This document shows, piece by piece, positions 55,012 through 63,998 of a stretch of DNA of 64,000 nt (positions are counted from its first letter, which is position 1; each line of letters opens with the position of its first letter). The position numbers and the translations under genes are program-made. The stretch lies in NCBI RefSeq assembly GCF_900105495.1, contig NZ_FNTF01000002.1:4518501-4582500 (forward strand). The letters run 5' to 3'. Under the pieces are notes generated by a model. The model was not told the DNA's origin. It did no database searches and was given only the letters and a program-made list of their open reading frames with translations. This DNA comes from Pseudomonas frederiksbergensis. Its GTDB lineage: Bacteria > Pseudomonadota > Gammaproteobacteria > Pseudomonadales > Pseudomonadaceae.

Positions 55012-55569
55012 TCACTCCACCGGCCCGGCCATCCCCAGCAGTCGTTGACGCAGTTGCTTGTCCCGAGTGCGCGGATCAAGCCAGATATTGAAGAAGGCGC
55101 GGGCGAATGCAGGGTCGTCGACCCGATGGTGCAACTGGCCGTCGACGAAGAACGTGCAGCCTTTGCCGGGATGGTAGACCCCGGTGATGCGCATTCCGGG
55201 CCGAACATCGACGAAGGCTTCACGCATTTCATTGGACCAGCGCTGGAGGGTGGACTCCTCTAGACGAGCCTCTGCCATGCGCGCCATTTCAGTGAGGCTG
55301 GCCTCCACCAGCGTGTCCCGGGAAAAGACACGGTGATAAGTCAGTTCGAGGGCAAAGGGCTGATCCCAGGTCAGCGGCAACCCAGAGCTCCACAACCGCG
55401 CGGTGTATAGACTCACGCCGAACCAGGTAAAGTCGCCGCTGCCCACCAAACGCCTATCGGGCAGCGCGGGATGCCAATCCGCCCAGGCAGGTACGGCGAG
55501 TAACATCGCGAATAGCCAGCCTATCGACAGGCGATGTACGAGAAAGCGTCTGGACTCAGCCACGTTCAT
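55012..55569 (-). CDS. exported chalcone-isomerase-like protein
   Basis: 185 aa from the ATG at 55569, with AAGG upstream. The signal peptide runs to about AWADWHPA. The rest fits the chalcone isomerase-like family (GSGDFTWFGVSLYTARLWSSG, then ALELTYHRVFSRDTLVEASLTEMARM, and FFNIWLDPRTRD). It probably binds a fatty-acid-type ligand in the periplasm rather than isomerising flavonoids. Cotranscribed with DUF3833 10 bp after it, and preceded by a TATACA/TGTATA pair like the operon boxes at 49.4 kb. Confidence 0.88.
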   Translation of the reverse strand: MNVAESRRFLVHRLSIGWLFAMLLAVPAWADWHPALPDRRLVGSGDFTWFGVSLYTARLWSSGLPLTWDQPFALELTYHRVFSRDTLVEASLTEMARMAEARLEESTLQRWSNEMREAFVDVRPGMRITGVYHPGKGCTFFVDGQLHHRVDDPAFARAFFNIWLDPRTRDKQLRQRLLGMAGPVE

Positions 55570-55595
55570 CAACGTCTCGGCCTTTTTTAAAATTC

Positions 55596-55650
55596 TATAC
55601 AAGATTAGCTCAATGTATAGTTTTTACGCCATCAGAGCAGATCGCGTACA
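55596..55650. promoter_or_regulatory. candidate LitR boxes of the chalcone-isomerase/DUF3833 unit
   Basis: TATACA at 55596 and TGTATA at 55614 are spaced 18 bp, the same as the TGTACA pairs at 49.4 kb; a further CGTACA lies at 55645. They sit 27 to 80 bp upstream of the minus-strand start. The assignment to LitR is inferred. Confidence 0.6.
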
Positions 55651-55776
55651 ACTTTTTACCCCAAAGGGACGCGGTTGAGAACGCAGGCCCCGTTGGCAAC
55701 CCACTGGAGGTCTCCAACTTTATGCGCTAGAGGTTTCTTTGATGATCGTCTTTATTGGGTCGTTTTAAGCCGGTCA

Positions 55777-55866
55777 CGACAAGTAGAAATCGGTCATTTG
55801 CAGTCGTCAAAAGGCTGCAATAAGGCGTTCAATTCCGTTTGCGACAGATAGCAATCGGCCAGAAGC
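55777..55866. repeat. two copies of a CGACA-N-AGAAATCGG-type intergenic repeat
   Basis: CGACAAGTAGAAATCGGTCA (55777-55796) and GCGACAGATAGCAATCGGCC (55841-55860) are imperfect copies of the same motif. A third is at 62785-62813. The origin is unclear; such AATCGGCC-type remnants are common between Pseudomonas genes. Confidence 0.6.
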
Positions 55867-55891
55867 ACTGGGTCAGCAAATCACCACCAAT

Positions 55892-55911
55892 CGTGACAGC
55901 TATCTGTCACG
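55892..55911. promoter_or_regulatory. candidate RpiR operator
   Basis: CGTGACAG-CTAT-CTGTCACG, perfect 8-bp arms, 66 bp upstream of the RpiR-type regulator and followed by a TTGACT -35-like sequence. Autoregulation is a likely role; inferred from position. Confidence 0.6.
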
Positions 55912-55977
55912 TATTGACTTAATGCCAGAAAACACGCATTTTCTTTCGTAAGCGCTGAAAAACAACAGGAAGCAGCC

Positions 55978-56853
55978 TTGAGCCAGCCCATCAAACAACG
56001 CCTTGAAAGCAGTCTTTCAACCGCCGCCGCCTCTGGCCGGGCGATTGCTAACTATATGCTGGCCAACCTCTATGAACTGCCGTTCCAGACCGCCGCTGAT
56101 ATTGCCGCGAAATTGAACGTCAGTGAATCCAGTGTGGGGCGCTTCTGTCGCTCACTCGGATACAGCCACTTCAAAGACCTGAAAAACGACCTCAAGGTCG
56201 ACCTGGGCGATGGCCCATGGCTGGTGGGCGATCGCTTGCAGGAGTTTCGCCATCAAGCCAGCCAGGGCCCGCAAGGCCTACCGCGCAGTTTCGAGTTGGA
56301 AGTCGCGGCCCTGGTTAAGGTTTACGAATATAGCCTCACCCCGACCTGGCACAACGTCAGCCAGCGCCTGGCCACCCGGCGCAAGGTGTTCGTCGCCGGG
56401 TTCCAGACAGAGCGTGGCATCGCGGCATCCATGGTGCATCTGCTGCAGTACCTGCGCGATGACACGCACTGGGTCGACGGTGCCGCCGGGCATTACGCCG
56501 ACGTGTTACTCAGTGCTCCTGATGACAGTGCGCTGGTGGTGTTCGAAGCCCGCCGCTATTCCCGCCACGCCCTGACCCTGTGCCGCAAGGCCCGTGATGC
56601 CGGAATCCCTGTGACGCTGATTACCGACACCTTTTGCGACTGGGCCGAACAGAACGCCGATGAAGTGTTCCGCGTGCCCACCGAGTTCAACCTGTTCTGG
56701 GAATCGACAGCGGCGATGCTGTCGCTGGTCCACCTGCTGGTCAACGACGTCTGCAAACAGCTGGGTCCCGAGGTCGAAAAGCGTCTTGAAGCCATCGCGA
56801 CCTTACACAACGAGTTCGTTGGATACACATCATCACCAAACTCAAAACAATAA
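55978..56853 (+). CDS. MurR/RpiR family regulator
   Basis: 291 aa from a TTG start (AGGAAG upstream). N-terminal RpiR helix-turn-helix (QTAADIAAKLNVSESSVGRFCRSLGYSHFKDLK, about residues 38-70) and a C-terminal SIS domain (VFVAGFQTERGIAASMVHLL, LVVFEARRYSRHALTLCRKARDAG), which normally binds a phosphosugar but in this context may sense an amino-acid-related compound. First gene before an ABC importer and two amino-acid enzymes, which it probably controls. Confidence 0.9.
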   Translation: MSQPIKQRLESSLSTAAASGRAIANYMLANLYELPFQTAADIAAKLNVSESSVGRFCRSLGYSHFKDLKNDLKVDLGDGPWLVGDRLQEFRHQASQGPQGLPRSFELEVAALVKVYEYSLTPTWHNVSQRLATRRKVFVAGFQTERGIAASMVHLLQYLRDDTHWVDGAAGHYADVLLSAPDDSALVVFEARRYSRHALTLCRKARDAGIPVTLITDTFCDWAEQNADEVFRVPTEFNLFWESTAAMLSLVHLLVNDVCKQLGPEVEKRLEAIATLHNEFVGYTSSPNSKQ

Positions 56854-56866
56854 AACGAGGTGCTAG

Positions 56867-57622
56867 ATGAAACACGTCATTCGATTTGCCGGTGTATGCG
56901 CAATGGTCCTGGCCGGGGCCACCAGCGCGCAGGCTGAAGTACTGAAGATCGCTACCGAAGGCGCTTATCCGCCGTTCAACTATGTTGACTCGGACAACAA
57001 GCTGCACGGTTTCGATGTGGATATTGCCAACGCGCTGTGCGAACGGATGAACGTGAAGTGCAGCATCGTCGCCCAGGACTGGGAAGGGATTATCCCGGCG
57101 CTGATGGCGAAGAAATACGATGCGGTCGTGGCTTCGATGATCGCCACCGATGAACGCAAGCAGAAAATCGATTTCACCCACCACTACTACCGCACCCCCC
57201 TGTCCGTGGCGGTATCCAAAGATTCGAACATCACCGACGCCCAGACGAACTTCAAGGGCCGCACGGTCGGTGCCCAGGCCTCCTCGACCCAGGCCATCTA
57301 TGCCGAAGATCATTACGGCCCAGCCGGCGCCGACGTGAAGTTCTACCCTACCCTCGATGAAGCCAACAGTGACTTGGCAACTGGCCGGATCGACGGGGTG
57401 ATTGCCGACAAATTCCCGCTGCTGGCCTGGGTCGAAAGCGCTGGCAAGGAGTGCTGCAAGATCATCGGCGACGTCAACGGCACCACCGCCGATGCCTCGA
57501 TCGCCGTGCGCAAGGGTGACGATGTTCTGCGCGAACGCTTCAACAAGGCCCTGGATGAGATCATTGCCGACGGCACCTATAAGAAGATCTCCAGTCGCTA
57601 CTTCGCCTTCGATATCTATTGA
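56867..57622 (+). CDS. ABC transporter substrate-binding protein, polar/basic amino acid type
   Basis: 251 aa with a Sec signal peptide (cleavage near AQAEV, residue 24). The mature start VLKIATEGAYPPFNYVDSDNKLHGFDVDIANAL is the HisJ/ArgT family motif; a cysteine pair (ALCERMNVKCS) as in HisJ lies nearby. Captures an amino acid in the periplasm. It starts 13 bp after the regulator. A hairpin follows the stop. Confidence 0.92.
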   Translation: MKHVIRFAGVCAMVLAGATSAQAEVLKIATEGAYPPFNYVDSDNKLHGFDVDIANALCERMNVKCSIVAQDWEGIIPALMAKKYDAVVASMIATDERKQKIDFTHHYYRTPLSVAVSKDSNITDAQTNFKGRTVGAQASSTQAIYAEDHYGPAGADVKFYPTLDEANSDLATGRIDGVIADKFPLLAWVESAGKECCKIIGDVNGTTADASIAVRKGDDVLRERFNKALDEIIADGTYKKISSRYFAFDIY

Positions 57623-57630
57623 TCCCCTGG

Positions 57631-57650
57631 CCCTCAGCCGCGCCTGAGGG
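57631..57650 (+). terminator. hairpin after the binding-protein gene
   Basis: CCCTCAG-CCGCGC-CTGAGGG with no long T-tract. Likely a transcript-stabilising stem that gives more binding protein than permease, typical in such operons. Confidence 0.6.
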
Positions 57651-57734
57651 TCATTCCTTGCCGACATGTTGCACCGCACCCACACACGGGCGCGGTGAGA
57701 GCGTGCGAGCGTAATTGACCGAGAGGGTTCGAGC

Positions 57735-58454
57735 ATGTTCGAAAACCTGTCATTGCTATCCTTCGCCAGCGGCGGCTGGGGTTCAGCCTTGCTGGCCGGC
57801 GCTCTGGTGACCATTGTCCTGGCCCTGAGCTGCCTGCCGATTGGCCTGCCGCTAGGCCTGGGCCTGGCCTTGGCCGCCCGTTCCCGACGACGCTCGTTGC
57901 GCTCCATGAGCACGGTGTTTGCCACCGTGTTCCGCGGGCTACCCGAGCTGCTGACGCTGTTGATAATCTATTACGGCTGCCAGATCGGTGCGCAAAAACT
58001 GTTGGCCGCGATGGGCTACGAGGCCGAAGTCGCGATCAACCCCTTCGTCGCCGCTATGATCGCCTTCAGCCTGGTGTTCGCCGCGTTTTCCAGCCAGATC
58101 TGGCTGGGCGCTTTCAAAACCGTGCCCAAGGGCCAGTTCGAAGCTGCAGCCGCCCTGGGCCTGTCTCGACGCACAACCTTTACCAAGGTGGTACTGCCGC
58201 AATTGGTACGCATTGCTTTGCCGGGCCTGTCGAATAACTGGCTGTCGCTGCTCAAGGACACCTCGCTGGTGTCAACCATCTCCCTGGTCGACCTGATGCG
58301 CCAGACCAACCTGGCAGTCAGCGTCACCAAGGAACCAATGCTGTTCTACACAGTGGCCTGCTTTGGCTACCTGTTTTTCTCGGCCATTTCCGGCCGCCTG
58401 TTCCAGTTCCTGGAGAAGTATTTCAGCCGCCATCAACGGAGCGTTCGCCCATGA
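57735..58454 (+). CDS. ABC transporter permease, HisQ type
   Basis: 239 aa, five predicted membrane helices and the EAA loop EAAAALGLSRRTTFTKVVLPQ. Near the N-terminus TVFATVFRGLPELLTLLIIYYG is the typical HisQ motif. First permease of the amino-acid importer; overlaps the second by 4 bp. Confidence 0.93.
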   Translation: MFENLSLLSFASGGWGSALLAGALVTIVLALSCLPIGLPLGLGLALAARSRRRSLRSMSTVFATVFRGLPELLTLLIIYYGCQIGAQKLLAAMGYEAEVAINPFVAAMIAFSLVFAAFSSQIWLGAFKTVPKGQFEAAAALGLSRRTTFTKVVLPQLVRIALPGLSNNWLSLLKDTSLVSTISLVDLMRQTNLAVSVTKEPMLFYTVACFGYLFFSAISGRLFQFLEKYFSRHQRSVRP

Positions 58455-59161
58455 GCTTCGATGATTTGCAAAATCTGTTCCTCAGCCCTGACTTGTTGGA
58501 GCGTTACGGTCCCCGCTTCATCGAAGGTCTGTTGGTGACTGCCAAGCTGGTGGCCATTTCCTTCACCCTTGGCGCTCTGCTCGGCCTGGTGATCGCCTTG
58601 GGCCGGTTGTCGAGTAACCGCTTTATCAGCCGTTTTACCGGCGTCTATGTGTATTTCTTCCGCGGCTCGCCGCTGCTGGCACAGCTGTTCATGCTCTATT
58701 ACGGCCTGGGCTCGTTCAAAGGCTTCTGGCAGGACGTGGGTTTGTGGTGGTTCTTCCGTGACGCTTGGTTCTGCACGCTGCTGGCCTTCACCCTGAACAC
58801 CGCGGCCTATCAGGCCGAGATTTTGCGCGGCAGCATCCTGGCCGTGACCCAAGGCCAGCGCGAGGCCTCGAAAGCCCTCAGCCTGTCGCGCTGGACCACC
58901 TTTCGCAAAGTCATCTTGCCGCAATCCCTGCTGGTCGCCATTGGCCCGCTGGGCAATGAACTGATCCTGATGATCAAGGCCAGCGCCATTGCCTCGCTGG
59001 TGACCATCTACGACTTGATGGGAGTGACGAAGTTGGCCTTCTCGCGCAGTTTCGACTTCCAGATCTACCTCTGGGCCGCCGTGCTCTATCTGCTGATTGT
59101 GGAAGTCGTGCGGCGCAGCCTGAACGCGCTCGAGGGCCGCCTCGGCCGTCACCTTCAGTAA
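58451..59161 (+). CDS. ABC transporter permease, HisM type
   Basis: 236 aa with the motif FTGVYVYFFRGSPLLAQLFMLYYGLG and the EAA loop EASKALSLSRWTTFRKVILPQ. ATGA overlap with the HisQ gene. Second membrane subunit of the importer. Confidence 0.93.
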   Translation: MSFDDLQNLFLSPDLLERYGPRFIEGLLVTAKLVAISFTLGALLGLVIALGRLSSNRFISRFTGVYVYFFRGSPLLAQLFMLYYGLGSFKGFWQDVGLWWFFRDAWFCTLLAFTLNTAAYQAEILRGSILAVTQGQREASKALSLSRWTTFRKVILPQSLLVAIGPLGNELILMIKASAIASLVTIYDLMGVTKLAFSRSFDFQIYLWAAVLYLLIVEVVRRSLNALEGRLGRHLQ

Positions 59162-59209
59162 ACCAATTTTCTCGGGCTGCCATGCGCGCCCCAGCATCAG
59201 GGATACACC

Positions 59210-60451
59210 ATGCATTGCGAAACCATCGTTCTGGGCGCAGGGATTGTCGGCGTCAGTACCGCGCTCCAGTTACAGGCCCGTGGCCGTAAGGTCGTGCTCA
59301 TCGACCGCCAGCAGCCGGGTAACGGTACCAGCCACGGCAACGCCGGGCTGATCGAGCGCGCCAGCGTAATTCCGTACGCGTTCCCGCGCCAACTGTCGAC
59401 CCTGTTGCGCTATGCGGGCAACCAGCAGTCGGACGTGCGCTACAGCCTGAAATACCTGCCCAAGGCCAGTCCATGGCTGCTGCAGTACTGGCGGCACTCC
59501 GGGACCAAAGGCTTGGCCGCCGCAACCCGGGCCATGCTGCCGTTGGTGGAGCACTGCGTCAGCGAACACGACCTGCTCTCTGCACCGGCCGGCATGGATC
59601 ACTTGATCCAGGCCAGTGGCTGGGTCGAGGCCTACAATTCTCCACTGGCGTTTGCCAAGGCCCAACGCGACGCTGCTGCGCTCATGGACTATGGCCTCAA
59701 TTACGAAGTGCTCGACCACGACCAAATGCATGCCCGTCAACCGGGCTTGCACAGTTGCGTGGTCGGCGGCATTCACTGGCTTGACCCCAAGACCGTCAGC
59801 GACCCCGGCGGCCTGACACGCGGTTATGCCGAACTGTTCGTCAAACGCGGCGGCGTGTTCGTCCTTGGTGACGCCCTATCCTTGCGCCAGCGCGTGGGTA
59901 AATGGGAAGTGCAGAGCGAACAAGGCCTGGTGATTGCAGACGAAGCCGTGGTCGCCCTCGGCCCGCAAGCCCGGGGCATTTTCGAGCCACTAGGGTATGA
60001 CATTCCACTGGCGATCAAGCGCGGTTATCACATGCACTATGCCGCCCTGCCTGGTACGCGCTTGCAACGACCGCTGCTTGACCCGGTGGGCGGTTATGTC
60101 CTGGCACCGATGGTCGGCGGCATTCGCCTGACCACCGGGATTGAGTTCGCCGACAGCCAGGACCCGGTCAACGAAATCCAGCTACGTCGCTGCGAAGAGC
60201 TGGCGCGCGCCTTTTACCCGCTGGGCGAACGCTTGGATGCCGTGCCTTGGCTGGGACGCCGTCCATGCTTGCCCGACATGTGCCCGGTGATCGGTCCGGC
60301 GCCACGACACAAAGGTTTATGGTTCAACTTCGGGCATGCCCACCATGGCCTGACCCTCGGCCCGGTCTGCGGCCGTCTGCTGGCCGAGTTGATGACCGGT
60401 GCCACCCCCTTTACCAACCCAGCCCCGTACAGCGCCGAGCGCTTTCACTGA
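59210..60451 (+). CDS. FAD-dependent oxidoreductase, DadA-like D-amino-acid dehydrogenase
   Basis: 413 aa. FAD-binding motif [26 protein letters not shown] at the N-terminus, then the DAO motif [13 protein letters not shown], and C-terminal [29 protein letters not shown]. This is the DadA-type membrane-linked deaminase family, acting on D-amino acids and passing electrons to the respiratory chain. Embedded between the permease and ATPase genes of the same importer, so its substrate is probably the imported amino acid or a derivative. Confidence 0.9.
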   Translation: MHCETIVLGAGIVGVSTALQLQARGRKVVLIDRQQPGNGTSHGNAGLIERASVIPYAFPRQLSTLLRYAGNQQSDVRYSLKYLPKASPWLLQYWRHSGTKGLAAATRAMLPLVEHCVSEHDLLSAPAGMDHLIQASGWVEAYNSPLAFAKAQRDAAALMDYGLNYEVLDHDQMHARQPGLHSCVVGGIHWLDPKTVSDPGGLTRGYAELFVKRGGVFVLGDALSLRQRVGKWEVQSEQGLVIADEAVVALGPQARGIFEPLGYDIPLAIKRGYHMHYAALPGTRLQRPLLDPVGGYVLAPMVGGIRLTTGIEFADSQDPVNEIQLRRCEELARAFYPLGERLDAVPWLGRRPCLPDMCPVIGPAPRHKGLWFNFGHAHHGLTLGPVCGRLLAELMTGATPFTNPAPYSAERFH

Positions 60452-60468
60452 TTGCCGGAGACAAGACC

Positions 60469-61257
60469 ATGCATGCCCTCTCTGCCCTTCTAAACACGCC
60501 GCTCGCCGCAAGCCCGGACACCCGTAAGGTGGTGGTTGATATCGCCGGCCTGAATAAGTTCTATGGCGCCTTCCATGTGCTGCAAAACATCGATCTGAAA
60601 GTGCGCGAAGGCGAGCGCATCGTGCTCTGTGGGCCTTCCGGCTCTGGAAAATCGACGCTGATCCGCTGCATCAACCGCCTGGAAATCGCCGAAAAAGGCC
60701 GCATTCTGGTCAACGACACCGACTTGGCCCAGACCAGCCGCGAGGCCGCCAAGGTCCGCAGTGAAATTGGCATGGTGTTCCAGCATTTCAATCTGTTCCC
60801 GCACATGAGCGTGCTCGATAACTGCACCCTGGCCCCGATTTCGGTGCGTGGTCTGAGCCGCAAGAAGGCCGAGGAACTGGCCCAGCACTTCCTGCAAAAA
60901 GTTGGTATCGCCAGCCAGGCCAGCAAGTACCCCAGCCAGCTCTCGGGGGGACAGCAACAGCGCGTGGCCATCGCCCGGGCGTTGTGCATGGAACCCAAAA
61001 TCATGCTGTTTGACGAACCCACCTCGGCGCTTGATCCGGAGATGGTAAGCGAAGTGCTGGATGTGATGGTCAACCTGGCCGGCAGCGGTATGACCATGCT
61101 CTGCGTGACCCACGAAATGGGCTTTGCCCGGCAAGTGGCCGAGCGCGTGCTGTTTCTCGATGGCGGCCAGATCATTGAGGACGCGCCGCCTCAGGACTTC
61201 TTCAGCGCACCGAACAGCGCGCGGGCCAAGGCCTTTCTTGCGCAAATTTTACACTGA
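60469..61257 (+). CDS. ABC transporter ATP-binding protein, polar amino acid type
   Basis: 262 aa from the ATG at 60469; a longer upstream frame overlaps the DadA gene. Walker [10 protein letters not shown] near residue 56, Q-loop [14 protein letters not shown], signature [15 protein letters not shown], Walker [14 protein letters not shown]-loop [10 protein letters not shown]. GlnQ/HisP type. Completes the importer with the two HisQM permeases. Confidence 0.93.
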   Translation: MHALSALLNTPLAASPDTRKVVVDIAGLNKFYGAFHVLQNIDLKVREGERIVLCGPSGSGKSTLIRCINRLEIAEKGRILVNDTDLAQTSREAAKVRSEIGMVFQHFNLFPHMSVLDNCTLAPISVRGLSRKKAEELAQHFLQKVGIASQASKYPSQLSGGQQQRVAIARALCMEPKIMLFDEPTSALDPEMVSEVLDVMVNLAGSGMTMLCVTHEMGFARQVAERVLFLDGGQIIEDAPPQDFFSAPNSARAKAFLAQILH

Positions 61258-61394
61258 GGACACATAAGAGCACGGCTTGCCTTCGCTGGCTGTGCCGTCC
61301 CTACGCCAGGCGTAGGCGTTTATCAACACACTTGCGCGCACAGCAGTTTCTTTTAGACATCCGCCACTACTGATATCAGCAAAAGGAATATTCA

Positions 61395-62342
61395 ATGACT
61401 AATATGCTGGCGAATAATGCCGCCCCGAAAACCTCTTCGGTTACCGTCTGTGATCAAGCGCAGACAGCGGCACTGCTAGATTTCAAAAAACTCGTTGACG
61501 CTATTGCCCAAGCCGCAACCGAGCTCGAAGCAGGTTCAATTCTCAGCCCTGAGCGCATGGTTGTACCCTTGGGTGACGGCGGTGTTTTGCTGAGCATGCC
61601 CGCCACCGCCAAGGACATCGGCATCCACAAGCTGGTTAACGTCCAGCCGGGGAATGTGCAGCGTCAGCTTCCCACGATCAACGGCATGGTAACTGTATGT
61701 GATGCCGTGACCGGACAAATAAAGTGCTTGCTCGACGGCCCAGAGGTCACGGGGCGTCGTACTGCGGCAGTAACCCTTTTAGCGATTCGGACGCTGTTGC
61801 AGCGTGAACCGGAACAGATCTTACTGTTCGGGACCGGCGCACAAGCACGTCATCACGTACAAGCTATCAATGCCCTGCACCCACAGTGCAAGCTGTGGGT
61901 CCGAGGAATTGACGCGCAAGCGACGGCAGACTTCTGCAACAAAAATCGAGACCTGCACGAGCATTTGCAACCGTGCGGCGACAGCATTCCCGACGTGGAT
62001 GTGGTAATCACCGTAACCACCAGCACAGAACCGGTCTACAACGAGCCAGCCAAGCCTGGTCGATTGATTATTGGTGTAGGTGCATTCAAGCCAGAGATGG
62101 CGGAGCTTGGCAAAGTCACTTTAGACGGTAGCGTTCTCTATGCGGACGATACTGCCGGTGCGCAGCACGAAGCAGGCGACCTGCTGCGGGCAGGTGTGGA
62201 TTGGTCTCAAGTCAGATCGCTGGCCGCAGCCATTCGCGGTCCAATCGACTCGTCACGACCCCTAGTATTTAAAAGCGTTGGTACCGCGGCTTGGGACCTG
62301 GCCGCTTCGCGGGTCGCGCTCCACTCCCTTGCCAGCCAATAG
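61395..62342 (+). CDS. ornithine cyclodeaminase/mu-crystallin family imine reductase
   Basis: 315 aa, start with AAGGAA upstream. Substrate segment SPERMVVPLGDGGVLLSMPA near residue 51, nucleotide-binding loop LLFGTGAQARHHVQAI near 147, and VGAFKPEMAEL. Its length and sequence fit the delta1-pyrroline-2-carboxylate / delta1-piperideine-2-carboxylate reductases of the OCD family (LhpI-like), which reduce the cyclic imines formed by D-amino-acid dehydrogenation of proline- or lysine-related acids. That pairs logically with the DadA-like gene upstream. Confidence 0.88.
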   Translation: MTNMLANNAAPKTSSVTVCDQAQTAALLDFKKLVDAIAQAATELEAGSILSPERMVVPLGDGGVLLSMPATAKDIGIHKLVNVQPGNVQRQLPTINGMVTVCDAVTGQIKCLLDGPEVTGRRTAAVTLLAIRTLLQREPEQILLFGTGAQARHHVQAINALHPQCKLWVRGIDAQATADFCNKNRDLHEHLQPCGDSIPDVDVVITVTTSTEPVYNEPAKPGRLIIGVGAFKPEMAELGKVTLDGSVLYADDTAGAQHEAGDLLRAGVDWSQVRSLAAAIRGPIDSSRPLVFKSVGTAAWDLAASRVALHSLASQ

Positions 62343-62891
62343 CCCGATTCGGGCGGTGCGGTCGGCGGGACGATGCCCTTGTTCGCGCCCATCGGCGCGG
62401 CGCACCCAATCGTTCTCGGCCACGCCGCGCCAGCACGTCCATGTCCCAGAGGCTGTAATTTTTTACGAGTTTTTTTGCGTGGCCGATTGCAGCCAGTCGT
62501 GGATATCAGCTATCGGCCCGCAGGCCAGCAGTGATTATTACCCCATTCAAAACAATCTCACTAAGTGACCAAGGAGCATGAACGCAAGTGGGCACTCTCA
62601 CTTAGCTCTCCCACCTGGCATTAAACCGAATTCGGTTATCGCGGGTCACCGAACATGTTCGTGTCGATTGAAGCCTCAAACATTAGCGGGCGGTAGTCGT
62701 ATCCCGGACTGGATTTAACACCATCACTCCATCCAACTCTCAATGTTCAACTGGTCGCCAGCCCCAAGCCACATAACTAAGGGTCGCGACAGGCAGAAAT
62801 CGGCCAAAAGCAGCCCGTGGCGAGGTAGTGCAATCGAGACATCGCTGCGGGAAAGTTCCAGCCCCGATATCACTTCTCAGTAGCCGCTGCA
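62343..62891. other. 549-bp gap with no supported gene
   Basis: No open frame with coding features is seen. It includes the third copy of the AGAAATCGGCC-type repeat (62785-62813). The remainder appears to be non-coding or decayed sequence. Confidence 0.6.
62785..62813. repeat. third copy of the CGACA-N-AGAAATCGG intergenic repeat
   Basis: CGCGACAGGCAGAAATCGGC is followed by CAAAAGCAG. It is close to the copies at 55.8 kb in sequence. Confidence 0.6.
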
Positions 62892-63998
62892 TTACGTGCC
62901 AACAGGTCGCCACGTAGAGGCCTGAAGGAAAGGCCATTGCTTGAGCATTGCGGCGCGCACAGCTTCTACGCCTTGCAAGGTATCCGCGCAGTTGACCACC
63001 GCGGAAAAGCTTCGCATGGTCAGTAGGAAGTCTTCAGAACCCAGCGATTGGCATTGTTCAAAGGAACCGATGGGCTGGCAGAACATCGGTTGCATTTCCA
63101 CGTCATAGCCTTGGGACCGGGTGAATGCCTGGAATTCAGGCATAGCAAGACGAGCCGGTGTACCGCTGAGTGCCGGCCCCTGCCAGACGTTCGTAATGAG
63201 GCCCCTCGACGGATAATCGCTCAACCCTTGGTTTTGTCTGGCCTCGAACTGGGCGAAACAGAACGAACTGTTTGTCGCGCTGCTGACAGGGGTTGCATCG
63301 GGAGCGATCGCAGGTGTCCTCGACGTCGGTGCGACGGCGATCGGAAGCTGAGAAACTGCCCCTTGTGCCGTATCCGTTGAACCGCTGATTTCAACCAGCA
63401 CGTCGATGTTAGCCCGGTGACGCCACACCTTTAGCGGTGCCGTGAAGCCAGGTCGAATGCGACTGGCAACAGCAACCAGCTCGGCCGGGCTGTTAACCGG
63501 CGTACCGGCGATTTGCAAAACGATATCGCCAGCCAACATACCTGCCTTTTCACCGCCAGTTCCCGGCTTTGGCCCCAAGACCAATACGCCGCTGGCCGAG
63601 GGTAAGCCGAACTGCTTCGCCACCTTGGGTGTAACGGCGGTGATGTGTAAACCCAGGGTTCCCAACTGATTAGCTCCTTGTGCAGGAGTTTCCGACGACG
63701 GTACGGCAGCAGGTGGAACCGTAGCCGCAACTGAAGCAGAAGGGCTGCTGACAGAGCAACTGCGTTGTGTCGCTACCTGCTGAATCACCAGGTTAACGGG
63801 GTCGTTCGCCATGCTGGGATAAGTCTCCCACCCTCTCTTGGTAGCCAGGAAAGTTTCACAATCCATTGCGTAGTAGGTCGCAGGGTCTTTTGACTTTCGC
63901 AGGTATTCCGCTGTTTCAGCGCGCTCCGCAGCGCTGTACATGGGGTTGATGCACGATGCCAGAAGCGGGAGCAGAGCAAGCGTTAAGGCAAAGCGTTT
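62892..63998 (-). CDS. PDZ-domain lipoprotein (5' end outside window)
   Basis: 369 codons are visible. The frame stays open beyond the ATG at 63941 to the edge, and the upstream residues KRFALTLALLPLLASC are a lipoprotein signal with lipobox LLAS-C, so the true start lies just beyond the window. The centre has a PDZ domain (LGLHITAVTPKVAKQFGLPSASGVLVLG, EKAGMLAGDIVLQIAGTPVNSPAEL, about residues 115-185). The rest has no protease triad, so it is a PDZ adaptor-like envelope protein of unknown function. Confidence 0.82.
   Translation of the reverse strand, partial: KRFALTLALLPLLASCINPMYSAAERAETAEYLRKSKDPATYYAMDCETFLATKRGWETYPSMANDPVNLVIQQVATQRSCSVSSPSASVAATVPPAAVPSSETPAQGANQLGTLGLHITAVTPKVAKQFGLPSASGVLVLGPKPGTGGEKAGMLAGDIVLQIAGTPVNSPAELVAVASRIRPGFTAPLKVWRHRANIDVLVEISGSTDTAQGAVSQLPIAVAPTSRTPAIAPDATPVSSATNSSFCFAQFEARQNQGLSDYPSRGLITNVWQGPALSGTPARLAMPEFQAFTRSQGYDVEMQPMFCQPIGSFEQCQSLGSEDFLLTMRSFSAVVNCADTLQGVEAVRAAMLKQWPFLQASTWRPVGT

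Larger units (their letters stand above)
55651..55977. other. intergenic region with degenerate repeats and one palindrome
   Basis: No gene is visible in these 327 bases. They hold two copies of a GACA-(A/G)-(G/T)-AGaAATCGGyCa-type element (55777-55802 and 55841-55866), also found at 62785-62813, and the palindrome at 55892-55911. Confidence 0.6.
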
